This document shows positions 1-7,335 of a stretch of 13,845 nucleotides of DNA, piece after piece; the stretch's first letter is position 1; every line of letters begins with the position of its first letter. The notes under the pieces were generated by a model, which worked only from the letters and a program-made list of their open reading frames with translations, did not search any database and was not told the DNA's origin. The stretch spans positions 1 through 13,845 of the forward strand of contig JAICQA010000034.1 of assembly GCA_025929595.1 (NCBI GenBank), written 5' to 3'. Both the position numbers and the translations under genes were made by a program. The DNA comes from Xanthobacteraceae bacterium. GTDB lineage: Bacteria > Pseudomonadota > Alphaproteobacteria > Rhizobiales > Xanthobacteraceae.

Positions 1-177
1 ACCTCCGAGCTGCTCGACTGGCTGAAGCTCCTGATGGTCGAAGACGTCACGCCGGAAATGTTGCGCGAGCGCGATCCCAAAAAGCTCATTCCGCCGCTGC
101 ACGGGGCTCTGTTGAAGAACGAGCAGGACGTTCACCTGTTCGAACGCCTCGCCTTCCTGGCGCGGCGCGAAAGCTGA
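1..177 (+). CDS. MoxR-type AAA+ ATPase, C-terminal fragment (5' end outside window)
   Basis: An open frame runs from base 1 to a TGA at 175-177 and gives 58 residues of the C-terminal end of a protein. The segment contains TSELLDWLKLL, then KKLIPPLHGALLKNEQD and LFERLAFLARR. I recognise this as the C-terminal helical lid of MoxR-family AAA+ ATPases, which act as chaperone-like ATPases, often in maturation of metalloenzymes or vWA-domain partners. The Walker A/B motifs would lie upstream and are not visible. Only 3 bp separate its stop from the stop of the convergent oxidoreductase gene. The family call rests on recalled similarity of this tail alone, and the partner protein cannot be inferred. 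Confidence 0.72.
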   Translation, partial: TSELLDWLKLLMVEDVTPEMLRERDPKKLIPPLHGALLKNEQDVHLFERLAFLARRES

Positions 178-180
178 TCT

Positions 181-1731
181 CTATTCGTCTTCCTCGCCAG
201 CTTCCGCCGCCGCTTTCTTGTTTTTCTTGGGCTTCTTGTTCGCGGAATCGGCGTCTTTTGCACCTTCTTCCTTGCGCCGCCTTTCCTCTTCCTCCTCCTG
301 CGCCAGTAATTTTTTCAACTCTTCCTGTTCGCGCTTGCGCCGCGCGGCGTCCTCGACCTTCTTCTGCTCGGCGGCTTCGACCGCCCTCTTCTCTTCGGCA
401 ACCTTGCGGGCGGCTTCGGCCGCGGCCGCACGCCTGGCTCGCCACTCTTTGAAGCGCGACTTCGATTCATCGTACTTGTCGCCGAGTTGCATTCCCCAAT
501 AGACGGCCTGGGTCAGCCGCCGGCCAATGCCGCCGCCTGCCCACACAAGCCCGAATGGCACGAAATTCCGCCATCGCTCGTCATGATCGACGATCGCCGT
601 GGAAATCAGTTCGCCCGCCATCGCGGCCGTATTCAGCCCGTGCCCACCGAAGCCGCTCGCGACCCACGCGCCGGGCTTGAGCAGGCCAATCTGCGGCATG
701 CGATGGATCGTGTAGCCCATCGTGCCTGCCCAGGCGTGCTCGATCTCGACGCCCTTGAGTGACGGGTAAACGCGCGCAATGTCGCGGCCGAGCTTCTTCT
801 TCAGGCCGCGCGGCACGCTCGTGCGCGTGCTGATGCGTCCACCCCATAGCAGCCGGTCGCCGGTGATGCGGTAATAATCGCCGGCCCGGCGCGTGTCGGC
901 GATGGCGCCGCCATAACGGATCGCCTCGCGCAATTGTTCGGGAATCGGAGCGGTTGTGCAGACATAGGTCGAGACCGGCAGGATCGTGCGGTCGAGTTGA
1001 GGAAATTCCTTGCCGATGAAGCTGCTGCCGCAGAACACTACTTCCGACGCACGCACGCGGCCGCTCTCGGTCACGATCCGTTTGCGCACGCCTTCAAGAT
1101 CGGCGCCGATCGCGCGCGTTCGCTCGAAGATGCGCCCGCCGCGTTGTTCGATCTCCGCCGCGAGCGCGAGCGCGAGATTGAGCGGATGAACGGAGAAAGC
1201 GTCGGCATCATGCAGCGCCTGATAATATCGTTCGGTCTTCAGCGTTTCGCGCACGCGCTCCGTCGGCCACACGAGCATCTCATGTCCGAAATGCTCGGCG
1301 AGAAATTCCGCCTGCCGACGGACGCCGTCGAGATCGTCGAAGCGCTGCACGTTCAGACGTCCCGGCACCGGATCGACCCCGGGAATTCCCTCCGCCAGCG
1401 TATCGCTGACGATCTCCATGCCGCGCCGCGACATCGCGTAGAGCCTCTTCGCCTGCTCGATACCGACGCGCTCGACGATGCGCGGCAGCCGCTCGGCAAA
1501 CCCCGCCGACACGAAACCGCCATTGCGGCCCGATGCCTCGCCCGCGATGGTGCCCGCCTCGACGATCGCCACTTCATAGCCGCGCCGCGCGAGCGCCCGC
1601 GCCGTCCACAGTCCTGCGAAGCCGCCGCCTACGATGCAGACGCCGGTATCGACGTCCTGCACGAGACGCGGCCGCGGCGCATGCGGCACCGCCGTCGTCG
1701 CGTAAAAGCTGTCAGAAGCCCCGGCCGTCAT
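181..1731 (-). CDS. FAD-dependent oxidoreductase (DAO family, PuuB-like) with charged C-terminal tail
   Basis: This 516-aa protein is a flavin amine/amino-acid oxidase of the DAO fold. After a roughly 30-residue N-terminal lead, a Rossmann dinucleotide-binding site GGGFAG sits at residues 35-40. An acidic residue at the end of strand 2 (E58, in VAIVEAG) is suited to bind the FAD ribose. The segment GEASGRNGGF (64-73) and the C-terminal SGFGGHGLNTA (359-369) are typical of gamma-glutamylputrescine oxidase-like proteins. Members are usually about 425-440 aa. Here residues ~425-516 form an extra Ala/Lys/Glu-rich, probably coiled-coil tail ending in Lys clusters and an acidic end. The ATG at 1731 has only a weak SD (AGGG about 2 nt away), but the lead length fits the family. 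It is divergent from the sixA-like gene, 75 bp apart. The substrate is unknown; a polyamine or amino-acid derivative is likely. Confidence 0.88.
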   Translation of the reverse strand: MTAGASDSFYATTAVPHAPRPRLVQDVDTGVCIVGGGFAGLWTARALARRGYEVAIVEAGTIAGEASGRNGGFVSAGFAERLPRIVERVGIEQAKRLYAMSRRGMEIVSDTLAEGIPGVDPVPGRLNVQRFDDLDGVRRQAEFLAEHFGHEMLVWPTERVRETLKTERYYQALHDADAFSVHPLNLALALAAEIEQRGGRIFERTRAIGADLEGVRKRIVTESGRVRASEVVFCGSSFIGKEFPQLDRTILPVSTYVCTTAPIPEQLREAIRYGGAIADTRRAGDYYRITGDRLLWGGRISTRTSVPRGLKKKLGRDIARVYPSLKGVEIEHAWAGTMGYTIHRMPQIGLLKPGAWVASGFGGHGLNTAAMAGELISTAIVDHDERWRNFVPFGLVWAGGGIGRRLTQAVYWGMQLGDKYDESKSRFKEWRARRAAAAEAARKVAEEKRAVEAAEQKKVEDAARRKREQEELKKLLAQEEEEERRRKEEGAKDADSANKKPKKNKKAAAEAGEEDE

Positions 1732-1806
1732 CGCCCTATTTCAATCGATTGCCATGTTAGGTTCGAGCCGCATTGGATCGACTTCCCCGGAGAATAGCCG
1801 AACCCC

Positions 1807-2325
1807 ATGCGTCGATTGATGCTTTTGCGACACGCCAAGGCAGTCCCGCAAGGCTTGTTGGCGGACGAAAACCGTCCGCTCGCCGAACGGGGACGACAGG
1901 ATATGGCATCGATTGCGGCGTTTGTGGCGTCGCGCGGGCTGGCACCGGACCTTGCTCTCGTATCGCCCTCACTGCGCACCCGTGAGACATGGGGCCTGCT
2001 GCTGCCCGCCTTCACAGCGGTCCCCGCCCTCCGGATCGAGCCGCGCCTCTACGCCTCATCCGCCGATCGCATTCTCTATCTCGTTCGCGAAACGGGGGCA
2101 GAAATTGCCAGCCTGCTACTGGTCGGCCACAACCCCGGCCTCGAAGAGCTGGCACATATGCTGAGCGGCGCCGGCCAGACCGACGCGTTGATCCGCTTTG
2201 GCGGCAGCATGCCGACGGCAAGTCTCGCCGTGATCGATCTTACCGGCGACTGGCCAGCGGTCGAGACGCGCACCGGCCGGCTCGAAATGTTCGTGACACC
2301 GAAAAGTCTCGGCGCCGACAGTTAG
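1807..2325 (+). CDS. sixA: SixA-type phosphohistidine phosphatase (histidine phosphatase superfamily)
   Basis: The 172-aa product belongs to branch 1 of the histidine phosphatase superfamily. It begins MRRLMLLRHAK, with the catalytic R8-H9 pair (H9 is the phospho-accepting histidine). A second arginine lies in SPSLRTRET (R57) and the second catalytic histidine in LVGHNPGLEEL (H108). Length and motif spacing match SixA, a small cytoplasmic protein that removes phosphate from histidines of phosphotransfer proteins in E. coli; in alphaproteobacteria the target is generally not established. The first ATG (1807) follows a poorly placed GGAG, so ATG 1819 is possible but would cut into the first strand. 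Its TAG overlaps the stop of the convergent 194-aa gene. Confidence 0.85.
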   Translation: MRRLMLLRHAKAVPQGLLADENRPLAERGRQDMASIAAFVASRGLAPDLALVSPSLRTRETWGLLLPAFTAVPALRIEPRLYASSADRILYLVRETGAEIASLLLVGHNPGLEELAHMLSGAGQTDALIRFGGSMPTASLAVIDLTGDWPAVETRTGRLEMFVTPKSLGADS

Positions 2326-2906
2326 GGGAGCACGCGGTCCGGAATATGCCGCGGATCGTAGCGCTCCGGCCGATTGCGCATGATCAAAGGCCACATCTGC
2401 CAGGCGAACAGCGCCGCGAAGCCCACGACAAGCAGAACCGGATTCACATTGCCCGCCGCGACCGTCTGGATCGCGAGATAGGCGATCGTAACGGCTGCCG
2501 CCGCGGAAATCGCCACCATCGGCCACCAGCGCCACGCGGCAAAGCCCGCTTCGAACCGGCAATCGCCGCCCGACTCCCCGACTCGTTTATGCAATTCCCG
2601 GATGAAAGCACGATAGGCCGGTCCTTGGTCCTCCATCGCCACAGGCGACTTGTAGGAGGCAGACACAATTTCGACTTTGGCGCCCGACCTCGGCCAGACC
2701 TCCGCCGTGAAGCGGGGGCTGCCGAGATTTGACGGCCGGTAGCCGAGGCGGATCGCGGCGATCATGGGATAGGCCATTTGCCCCGGATAGCCGCCCATAT
2801 TCCATTCGAGCGAATGGGAGCCGAGACGAAACGAGTTGCCGGAGCCGATCATGCGCGGCCGATAGGCGTAGACGAGAGCGTCAGCTTCGCTATTACCTTC
2901 GCTCAA
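2322..2906 (-). CDS. Hypothetical membrane protein, two TM segments
   Basis: I do not recognise a named family for this 194-aa protein. Residues 1-125 are soluble, with aromatic and glycine-rich stretches (NSFRLGSHSLEWNMGGYPG around 24-42). Two hydrophobic segments follow at about 127-148 (after the WRWW cluster) and 154-176, then a short basic tail, RNRPERYDPRHIPDRVLP. It is probably an inner-membrane protein with most of its mass at the N-terminus. The start is TTG at 2906. I accept it because an AGGAG SD lies 6 nt upstream of that codon, while the next ATG is 18 codons further in and has no comparable site. The stop TAA (2322-2324) overlaps the TAG of the sixA-like gene. Confidence 0.72.
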   Translation of the reverse strand: MSEGNSEADALVYAYRPRMIGSGNSFRLGSHSLEWNMGGYPGQMAYPMIAAIRLGYRPSNLGSPRFTAEVWPRSGAKVEIVSASYKSPVAMEDQGPAYRAFIRELHKRVGESGGDCRFEAGFAAWRWWPMVAISAAAAVTIAYLAIQTVAAGNVNPVLLVVGFAALFAWQMWPLIMRNRPERYDPRHIPDRVLP

Positions 2907-2966
2907 CGGCCTCTCCTGGCGCCATCAGTTGCCCGCGCATTGACCACATCGCGGCTGGCCGGTCAC

Positions 2967-3003
2967 GCAAAAAATTGACGCGCCCGGCAACCCCGGGCGC
3001 GTC
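2967..3003 (-). terminator. Rho-independent terminator of the His-rich gene
   Basis: An 11-bp perfect stem (GACGCGCCCGG at 2977-2987, complementary to 2993-3003) encloses a 5-nt loop. On the minus strand it is followed by AA and a run of six T (an A-run on plus at about 2969-2974). It lies 60 bp past the stop of the His-rich gene, so it ends that minus-strand transcript and separates it from the 194-aa gene. Confidence 0.88.
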
Positions 3004-3062
3004 TGGTCCTGTCCATTTCATTTGCCGTCGCCGAGCGCCGCTGCGGCAATGCCTCGCCGGTC

Positions 3063-3437
3063 TTAGTGGTGGTGATGGTGGTGATGATGGTGATGGTGCC
3101 TGCGATGATGATGGTGGAACCCGTAGTGATAGGCGTGTGGATGGTAATAATAATAGTGGCGATGATGTCGCTTGTAATGGCGATGCGCGATCGCCGCCCC
3201 GATGATGCCGAGCGCCAGACCCGCGATCGCATGACCGTGCCAATGACGATGGCGGCGGCCGACGTCGATCACGTTGTCCGGTGCCGCCTCCTTGACTGCG
3301 GTCTGGCTGATCGAAAGCGGCGCGGCACTGACCGGCACCGCCGTCCCGAATGCGAAGGCGCCGCTCAGAGCGATCGCCGCGGCAACGCCGACCGCAATCG
3401 GCTTGCGCGCTCTGTTGCCCGTGTTGCCTGTCGTCAT
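3063..3437 (-). CDS. Exported histidine-rich small protein, 11-His C-terminus
   Basis: The 124-aa product starts at ATG 3437, chosen because AAGG lies just upstream; a longer frame to 3533 has no such site. Residues 12-39 form a signal peptide (basic start, AVGVAAAIALSGAFAF core, likely cut after VSAA near 39). The mature part has a hydrophobic Gly/Ala patch, AIAGLALGIIGAAIA (70-84), which may insert in or attach to a membrane. A His/Tyr-rich region follows: 27 of residues 63-124 are histidine, and the last 11 residues before the stop are all His. Binding of Ni, Zn or Cu in the periplasm is a reasonable inference from composition only. I know of no defined family, though similar His-rich exported proteins occur in Bradyrhizobium relatives. 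It is monocistronic, with its own terminator. Confidence 0.8.
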   Translation of the reverse strand: MTTGNTGNRARKPIAVGVAAAIALSGAFAFGTAVPVSAAPLSISQTAVKEAAPDNVIDVGRRHRHWHGHAIAGLALGIIGAAIAHRHYKRHHRHYYYYHPHAYHYGFHHHHRRHHHHHHHHHHH

Positions 3438-3808
3438 GTCCTTCCCCTTTTTCAAAAGGATGTCGTGACCCGCGAATTTGTGTGGGAGCTCTCGATCCCG
3501 AGAACGCGCGACCCTCGTCGAGGGTCCGCGCAACTCCGCTCGCCTCTAACTCATAATTTTCTCGCGCAACTGAACCCACGATGAACGTGACGAACATGAA
3601 TATCCGTTCATCGCACGCGCGCGAGCGGCCGCCGTGCGGCGGCCGAAGCGCCGGCGTACACCCGTAAAATCGCTGTCGTTGCAGGAATTTCGCAGGATTG
3701 CCTCAGCCTGCGTGCTGGTTCAGGATTCCGGCGGGATTCGGGGGGCCTTGCGCATTAAAGCCTGCCGGGACGAGGCGGCGGCCGACACGCGGCCGCAGGG
3801 AGAACAGC
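3438..3808. other. Divergent intergenic region between His-rich gene and RND exporter
   Basis: These 371 bp have no supported gene; open frames here lack SD sites and are extensions of the neighbours. The region holds the 5' leaders of two divergent genes and three inverted repeats: GACCCTC-GTC-GAGGGTC (3510-3526), the 9-bp arms CGATGAACG/CGTTCATCG (3579-3587 and 3605-3613), and CGGCCGCC-GTGC-GGCGGCCG (3626-3645). I found no convincing sigma-70 or EcfG promoter here. Confidence 0.6.
3579..3613. promoter_or_regulatory. Inverted repeat, candidate operator between divergent genes
   Basis: Perfect 9-bp arms CGATGAACG (3579-3587) and CGTTCATCG (3605-3613) are separated by 17 bp, so centres lie 26 bp apart. 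A related copy, TGACGAACA, sits between the arms. Position between two divergent genes and AT content above the surroundings suggest a dimeric regulator site, but no cognate regulator is encoded nearby. Confidence 0.35.
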
Positions 3809-6172
3809 GTGTCCGAGCGACCTTCTGCGCCCGACGAGACGAACGAGGCGGAGCCCGGCGGGATCGCGCTCGGCGCCGAAAAAATCGGCCTGCTCCCGCT
3901 CCATGCGCCTGTTCTCGCGCTGCTGATTGTGCTGCTGCTTTCCGTCGCCGCTGCATTCGGTATTGCGCGAATCAAGGTCGACGATTCGTTGAGCCAGCTC
4001 TTCCGCTCCGACAGCGCCGAATTCCGTCAGTACGAAAACCTTTCGCGCCGCTTTCCATCGAGCGAATACGACGTGCTGGTTGTCGTCGAGGGTAAGCAGC
4101 TCCTCGAACGCGGCCCGCTCGAACAATTGCGCAATCTTGTCACCGACCTGCATTTCGTCGAGGGCATGACGGGATTGATCTCGCTTTTCTCGGCGCGCGA
4201 AGCACCCGAAGGCGGCATGTTGCCGCCACCGCTCTTTCCCGCCGAACTCCCGGAAGGAAAGGAATACGACGCGCTGATCGAACGCGTGAAGGCAAACGAA
4301 ATCATCCGCGGCAAGCTTCTTTCCGACGACGGCGAGCTCGCCCTCGTTGTCGTAGCGCTCGATCAGGCCGTGGTGGAAAGCACCGGCTTGCGCAATGTCG
4401 TTGCCGAAATCCAGAAGACGGTCGACGAGGATCTCGCTGGCTCCGGTCTTAAAGCGCAGCTTTCCGGCGCACCCGTGATGCAGCTTGAAATCCGCAATGC
4501 CGTGGAGCGCGACCGGCTGATTTATAACGCCATCGGCTTCGTCGCCGGCTGCCTGATCGCCGTTGTTTTTTTCCGCCGATTCTCATTCATGCTGATGGCC
4601 GCCGCACCGCCGCTCATCGCCATATTGTGGTCCCTCGGCGCGCTCGGCTGGCTCGATTTCCGGCTCAACATGTTCCTGAACGTGATGACACCGCTCATCA
4701 TGGTCATGGGCTTTTCCGACTCCATGCAGATCACCTTCGCCGCGCGCGACCGCCTCCTGGCCGGCGACAGCAAGTTTGAAGCGATGAAAAAGGCGGTGCT
4801 GACGGTCGGGCCTGCTGTGGTGATCACCGACGCCACCACCGCGCTTTCCTTCATCGCTCTGCAATTCTCCGATTCCCACCTGATCCGCACCTTCGGCCTT
4901 GCGGGTGCCCTTTCCTGCCTTGTCGCCTATGTGGCCGTCGTGGCGCTGGTGCCTTTGTTCGGCATGTTGTTCGTCCGCAAGGAGAGCGTTTTTGCGGCGC
5001 AAGTTGCGGGTTCCGATACGGCGGTTGACGCGTTGCGCCGTTTCTGCGGGTGGATCGCCGATCGTATGGTGTACAGGCCGGGCCTCTACAGCCTGCTCAG
5101 CCTTGTTGCGGTCATCGGCCTCTCCCTGATCTATGGCGATCTTGACCCGCGCTATCGCCTGGCCGATCAGGTTCCCGATCGCGAACAGGCAGTGGCCGCG
5201 AGCGAGCGGCTGGACGCCAAGCTCACCGGCGCCAATCCGATCCATGTACTGATCGACCTGCCGGCTGGTGCATCGCTTTACACGCCTGAAACGCTCGCCG
5301 TCATCGCTCGCGTGCACGAGATCGTCGAATCGCAAGCCGGAGTCGGGAATGTCTGGTCGCTCGAAACGCTGCGCCGGTGGTTGCGCGACAAGGCCAACGT
5401 CACGGACATCGCAGTTCTTCAGCAGTATGTCGCCGTGCTCCCCGAACACCTGACGCGCCGTTTCATTTCCGCGAAGGAAGACGGCGTCGTCGTGACGGGC
5501 CGCATCCCCGACATCGATGCAAGCGCTCTCCTGCCCGAGATCGAGAAACTCGACAAAGCGCTCGCCGCCGTTCGCGCCGGGAACCCCGGCTACACGATCT
5601 CCGTCACCGGACTTGCCGCCATCGCCGCCCGCAACAGTGCCAGCATGATCGGGCAGCTGAACAACGGCCTGACGATCGAGATGATGTTCGTGGCGGCGCT
5701 GATCGGCATTGCCTTCCGTTCATTCTTCGTAATGATCGTCGCAATTCTGCCGGGCCTGTTTCCGATCGTGGTTTCAGGCGCGGTGCTATGGTGGTTCGAC
5801 GCCGGACTGCAATTTGCCAGCATCGTCGCGCTCACCGTCGCATTCGGTCTCGGGCTTGATGCCACGATCCACTATCTCAATCGGCTGCGGCTTGAGGCAA
5901 AACCCGGCGAGGACCCTGCCCTCGGCGTGAAGCGCGCCACCATACTCGTCGGCCCGGCCCTCATTCTCACGTCGCTTGTGCTGGCTTGCGGACTCGGCGT
6001 CACGATCCTGTCGGATCTGCCTTCGCTTCGGCTGTTCGGATGGCTGTCCGCCTTCACGCTGCTCGCGGCGCTCGTCGGCGATCTGCTGATCCTGCCCGCG
6101 ACGACAATGTGGCTGCGTCGGACGACAAATCGTCTGCGCGGCGCAGTCTCAGGCGACGCAAAAACTCGCTAG
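3809..6172 (+). CDS. RND superfamily / MMPL-type exporter
   Basis: This 787-aa inner-membrane protein has the duplicated architecture of RND permeases of the predicted-exporter group (MMPL/HpnN-like). TM1 lies at ~31-52, followed by a periplasmic loop (53-235) and a TM bundle (~238-388). TM7 (~424-442) precedes a second periplasmic loop (443-620) and a second TM bundle (~622-768). Intramembrane acidic residues at equivalent places, D304 in MGFSDSM and D684 in GLGLDATIH, fit a proton relay. At about 790 aa it is shorter than AcrB-type pumps (~1,030) and has no adaptor or outer-membrane partner nearby. The family often exports lipids, hopanoids or other hydrophobic compounds, but the substrate is unknown. 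I chose GTG 3809 because AGGGAG lies 6 nt upstream; an upstream ATG at 3698 would add 37 Arg/Pro-rich residues with no SD. It converges on the next gene with 1 bp between stops. Confidence 0.87.
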   Translation: MSERPSAPDETNEAEPGGIALGAEKIGLLPLHAPVLALLIVLLLSVAAAFGIARIKVDDSLSQLFRSDSAEFRQYENLSRRFPSSEYDVLVVVEGKQLLERGPLEQLRNLVTDLHFVEGMTGLISLFSAREAPEGGMLPPPLFPAELPEGKEYDALIERVKANEIIRGKLLSDDGELALVVVALDQAVVESTGLRNVVAEIQKTVDEDLAGSGLKAQLSGAPVMQLEIRNAVERDRLIYNAIGFVAGCLIAVVFFRRFSFMLMAAAPPLIAILWSLGALGWLDFRLNMFLNVMTPLIMVMGFSDSMQITFAARDRLLAGDSKFEAMKKAVLTVGPAVVITDATTALSFIALQFSDSHLIRTFGLAGALSCLVAYVAVVALVPLFGMLFVRKESVFAAQVAGSDTAVDALRRFCGWIADRMVYRPGLYSLLSLVAVIGLSLIYGDLDPRYRLADQVPDREQAVAASERLDAKLTGANPIHVLIDLPAGASLYTPETLAVIARVHEIVESQAGVGNVWSLETLRRWLRDKANVTDIAVLQQYVAVLPEHLTRRFISAKEDGVVVTGRIPDIDASALLPEIEKLDKALAAVRAGNPGYTISVTGLAAIAARNSASMIGQLNNGLTIEMMFVAALIGIAFRSFFVMIVAILPGLFPIVVSGAVLWWFDAGLQFASIVALTVAFGLGLDATIHYLNRLRLEAKPGEDPALGVKRATILVGPALILTSLVLACGLGVTILSDLPSLRLFGWLSAFTLLAALVGDLLILPATTMWLRRTTNRLRGAVSGDAKTR

Positions 6173-6173
6173 C

Positions 6174-6668
6174 CTAGTTGGAGCGGCGCAGCGAGATGCT
6201 GACGTTGGAAATGTCCGGCGACTTCGACTCGATCTTTACCGTCTGCTGATCGCCGCGCGTCGTAAGCACGAAGGTGGCGGCAAAGCCGCTCGTTTCCGCC
6301 ATTGCTTCGATGCGCCCCGCCGAAAAACGTCCGTAGATGCGGCCGCTCGCGCGGCGCGTGACTTCGTTCCAGTTGCCGTTCACCTGACCCTCATTGTACG
6401 TCAGGTCGTTCTGCATCTCGAACTTGTAGCTGTCGCTCGCGCAGCGCAGGTCCTGGCGGACGCGATTGCCATCAACGATGTAATTGGCACGGCATCGGAT
6501 GCGTTCCTTGTCGCCGCTGCCCAGCGTGATGCTGCCATTACCGCTCCAGGAACCCTCCATTACATCGAACGGGTTGGCGGCATCCGGTGCCGCCGCCAGC
6601 GGCGCTTGAGCGAACAGGAGCACGGCCGCCAGTGCGGCGGCGGCAATGATTGGCTGTGGATGCAACAT
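6174..6668 (-). CDS. Exported hypothetical protein, about 164 aa
   Basis: I do not recognise a named function. From ATG 6668 the product has a clear signal peptide (hydrophobic IIAAAALAAVLLFAQ at ~7-21, probable cleavage after PLAAA at 27). A small, probably beta-rich mature domain starts ANPFDVMEGSWSGNGSI. Two cysteines (C59, C76) could form a disulfide. The Trp/Gly-rich opening and strand-like pattern recall small lipocalin-like or DUF-type periplasmic proteins of Bradyrhizobium relatives, but this is only a resemblance. A GTG at 6689 in frame would add seven residues; I prefer the ATG because it starts the signal peptide naturally, although its SD is weak. Base content and codon use match the neighbours. 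Confidence 0.75.
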   Translation of the reverse strand: MLHPQPIIAAAALAAVLLFAQAPLAAAPDAANPFDVMEGSWSGNGSITLGSGDKERIRCRANYIVDGNRVRQDLRCASDSYKFEMQNDLTYNEGQVNGNWNEVTRRASGRIYGRFSAGRIEAMAETSGFAATFVLTTRGDQQTVKIESKSPDISNVSISLRRSN

Positions 6669-6712
6669 GGGCAGGCCTGAGGGCAACACGACCGATTCTT
6701 TTCCCTCAATAC

Positions 6713-6740
6713 CTTATCGTCACCCCCGCCGAAATGACAA
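6713..6740 (-). promoter_or_regulatory. Candidate sigma-70 promoter for the exported 164-aa protein
   Basis: Read on the minus strand, TTGTCA (plus 6735-6740, 5/6 to consensus) and GATAAG (plus 6713-6718, 4/6) are separated by 16 bp. Transcription would start near 6706, giving a leader of roughly 38 nt to ATG 6668. This is a motif match only. Confidence 0.38.
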
Positions 6741-6756
6741 ACGCGCGACCGGACCG

Positions 6757-7143
6757 CTACGTTCTCGCGCCGTCCGTAAGCGCCCGGCGCAACGCGGCCG
6801 CGAACTCCTCGATCCGATAAGGTTTCTGCAATGCCGGCCGCTCACTCCAACGCGCCTCAATGCCGCTCGGACCGTAGCCCGTCGAGAACACCATCGGGAT
6901 ACCGCGCGCGGCGAGCGCCTCGGCGACCGGGCCGACATTCTCGCCATTCAGATTCACGTCGAGCACGGCCGCATCGCATTCGGCTCCGCCTGCCAGCGTG
7001 AGCGCGTCGGACAATCGCGTCGCCGTACCTGCGATTTCGCAGCCAAGTTCGTTCAACATGTCTTCAATCAGCAAGAGAACCGCAAACTCGTCCTCAACGA
7101 CGAGGACGCGCGTGCCGCTGAGTCCTTGCGACACCCTTCTCAC
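6757..7143 (-). CDS. Single-domain response regulator (receiver only, FATGUY-like)
   Basis: The 128-aa product is a receiver domain without an output domain. The acidic pair E17/D18 lies in VVEDE, the phospho-acceptor D62 in AVLDVNL, the switch Ser/Thr region in VFSTGYG (T88) and the conserved lysine K107 in LQKPY. The segment PMVFSTGYG resembles the PFxFATGY signature of the FAT GUY receivers (SdrG, Sma0114 type), known partners of HRXXN kinases in the alphaproteobacterial general stress response, here with Ser for Ala. The start is GTG 7143; GTG 7134 is an alternative, and neither has a strong SD. It lies 174 bp downstream of the kinase gene and has its own EcfG-type promoter. Such a receiver probably acts by taking or competing for phosphate in the relay; that role is inferred. 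Confidence 0.87.
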   Translation of the reverse strand: MRRVSQGLSGTRVLVVEDEFAVLLLIEDMLNELGCEIAGTATRLSDALTLAGGAECDAAVLDVNLNGENVGPVAEALAARGIPMVFSTGYGPSGIEARWSERPALQKPYRIEEFAAALRRALTDGART

Positions 7144-7310
7144 CGGTCAGCTCGCCGGAGCGCATACGGCCGCTCACAAGCGTCGAATGAGGAACGAGAG
7201 GTCCCCCGACGGCTCGACTCGACCGCATTTCTGGAAAGAACTTCATTCCCGAACGAAATTGACTCCTCCCGCGCGACCTTCGATCCGGTCCTGCCCGCCC
7301 GCGACGGCGA

Positions 7311-7335
7311 AACGCTGTCAGGCAGATTTCGTTCC
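7311..7335 (-). promoter_or_regulatory. EcfG-type general-stress promoter upstream of the response regulator
   Basis: On the minus strand GGAAC (plus 7331-7335) and CGTT (plus 7311-7314) are separated by exactly 16 bp, a perfect match to the EcfG consensus GGAAC-N16/17-CGTT of alphaproteobacteria. The -35 lies inside the last codons of the kinase gene, so the receiver can be induced separately from the kinase. The predicted start near 7304 gives a leader of about 160 nt. Confidence 0.72.

Noticed and set aside
934..1797. 287-codon plus-strand open frame opposite the FAD oxidoreductase
   Set aside because: It is antisense to a gene with clear FAD-binding motifs, the product is Arg/His-rich with no domain, and it is a usual GC-rich shadow frame.
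3066..3584. Met/Val-rich plus-strand frame opposite the His-rich gene
   Set aside because: Its MVVMVVMMVM start is the mirror of the poly-His codons (CAC/CAT read as GTG/ATG); no SD.
7096..7246. About 50-codon minus-strand leader frame starting at ATG 7246
   Set aside because: A GGAGGAG lies upstream but about 16 nt away, and the frame runs into the receiver gene in another frame with no coding character.
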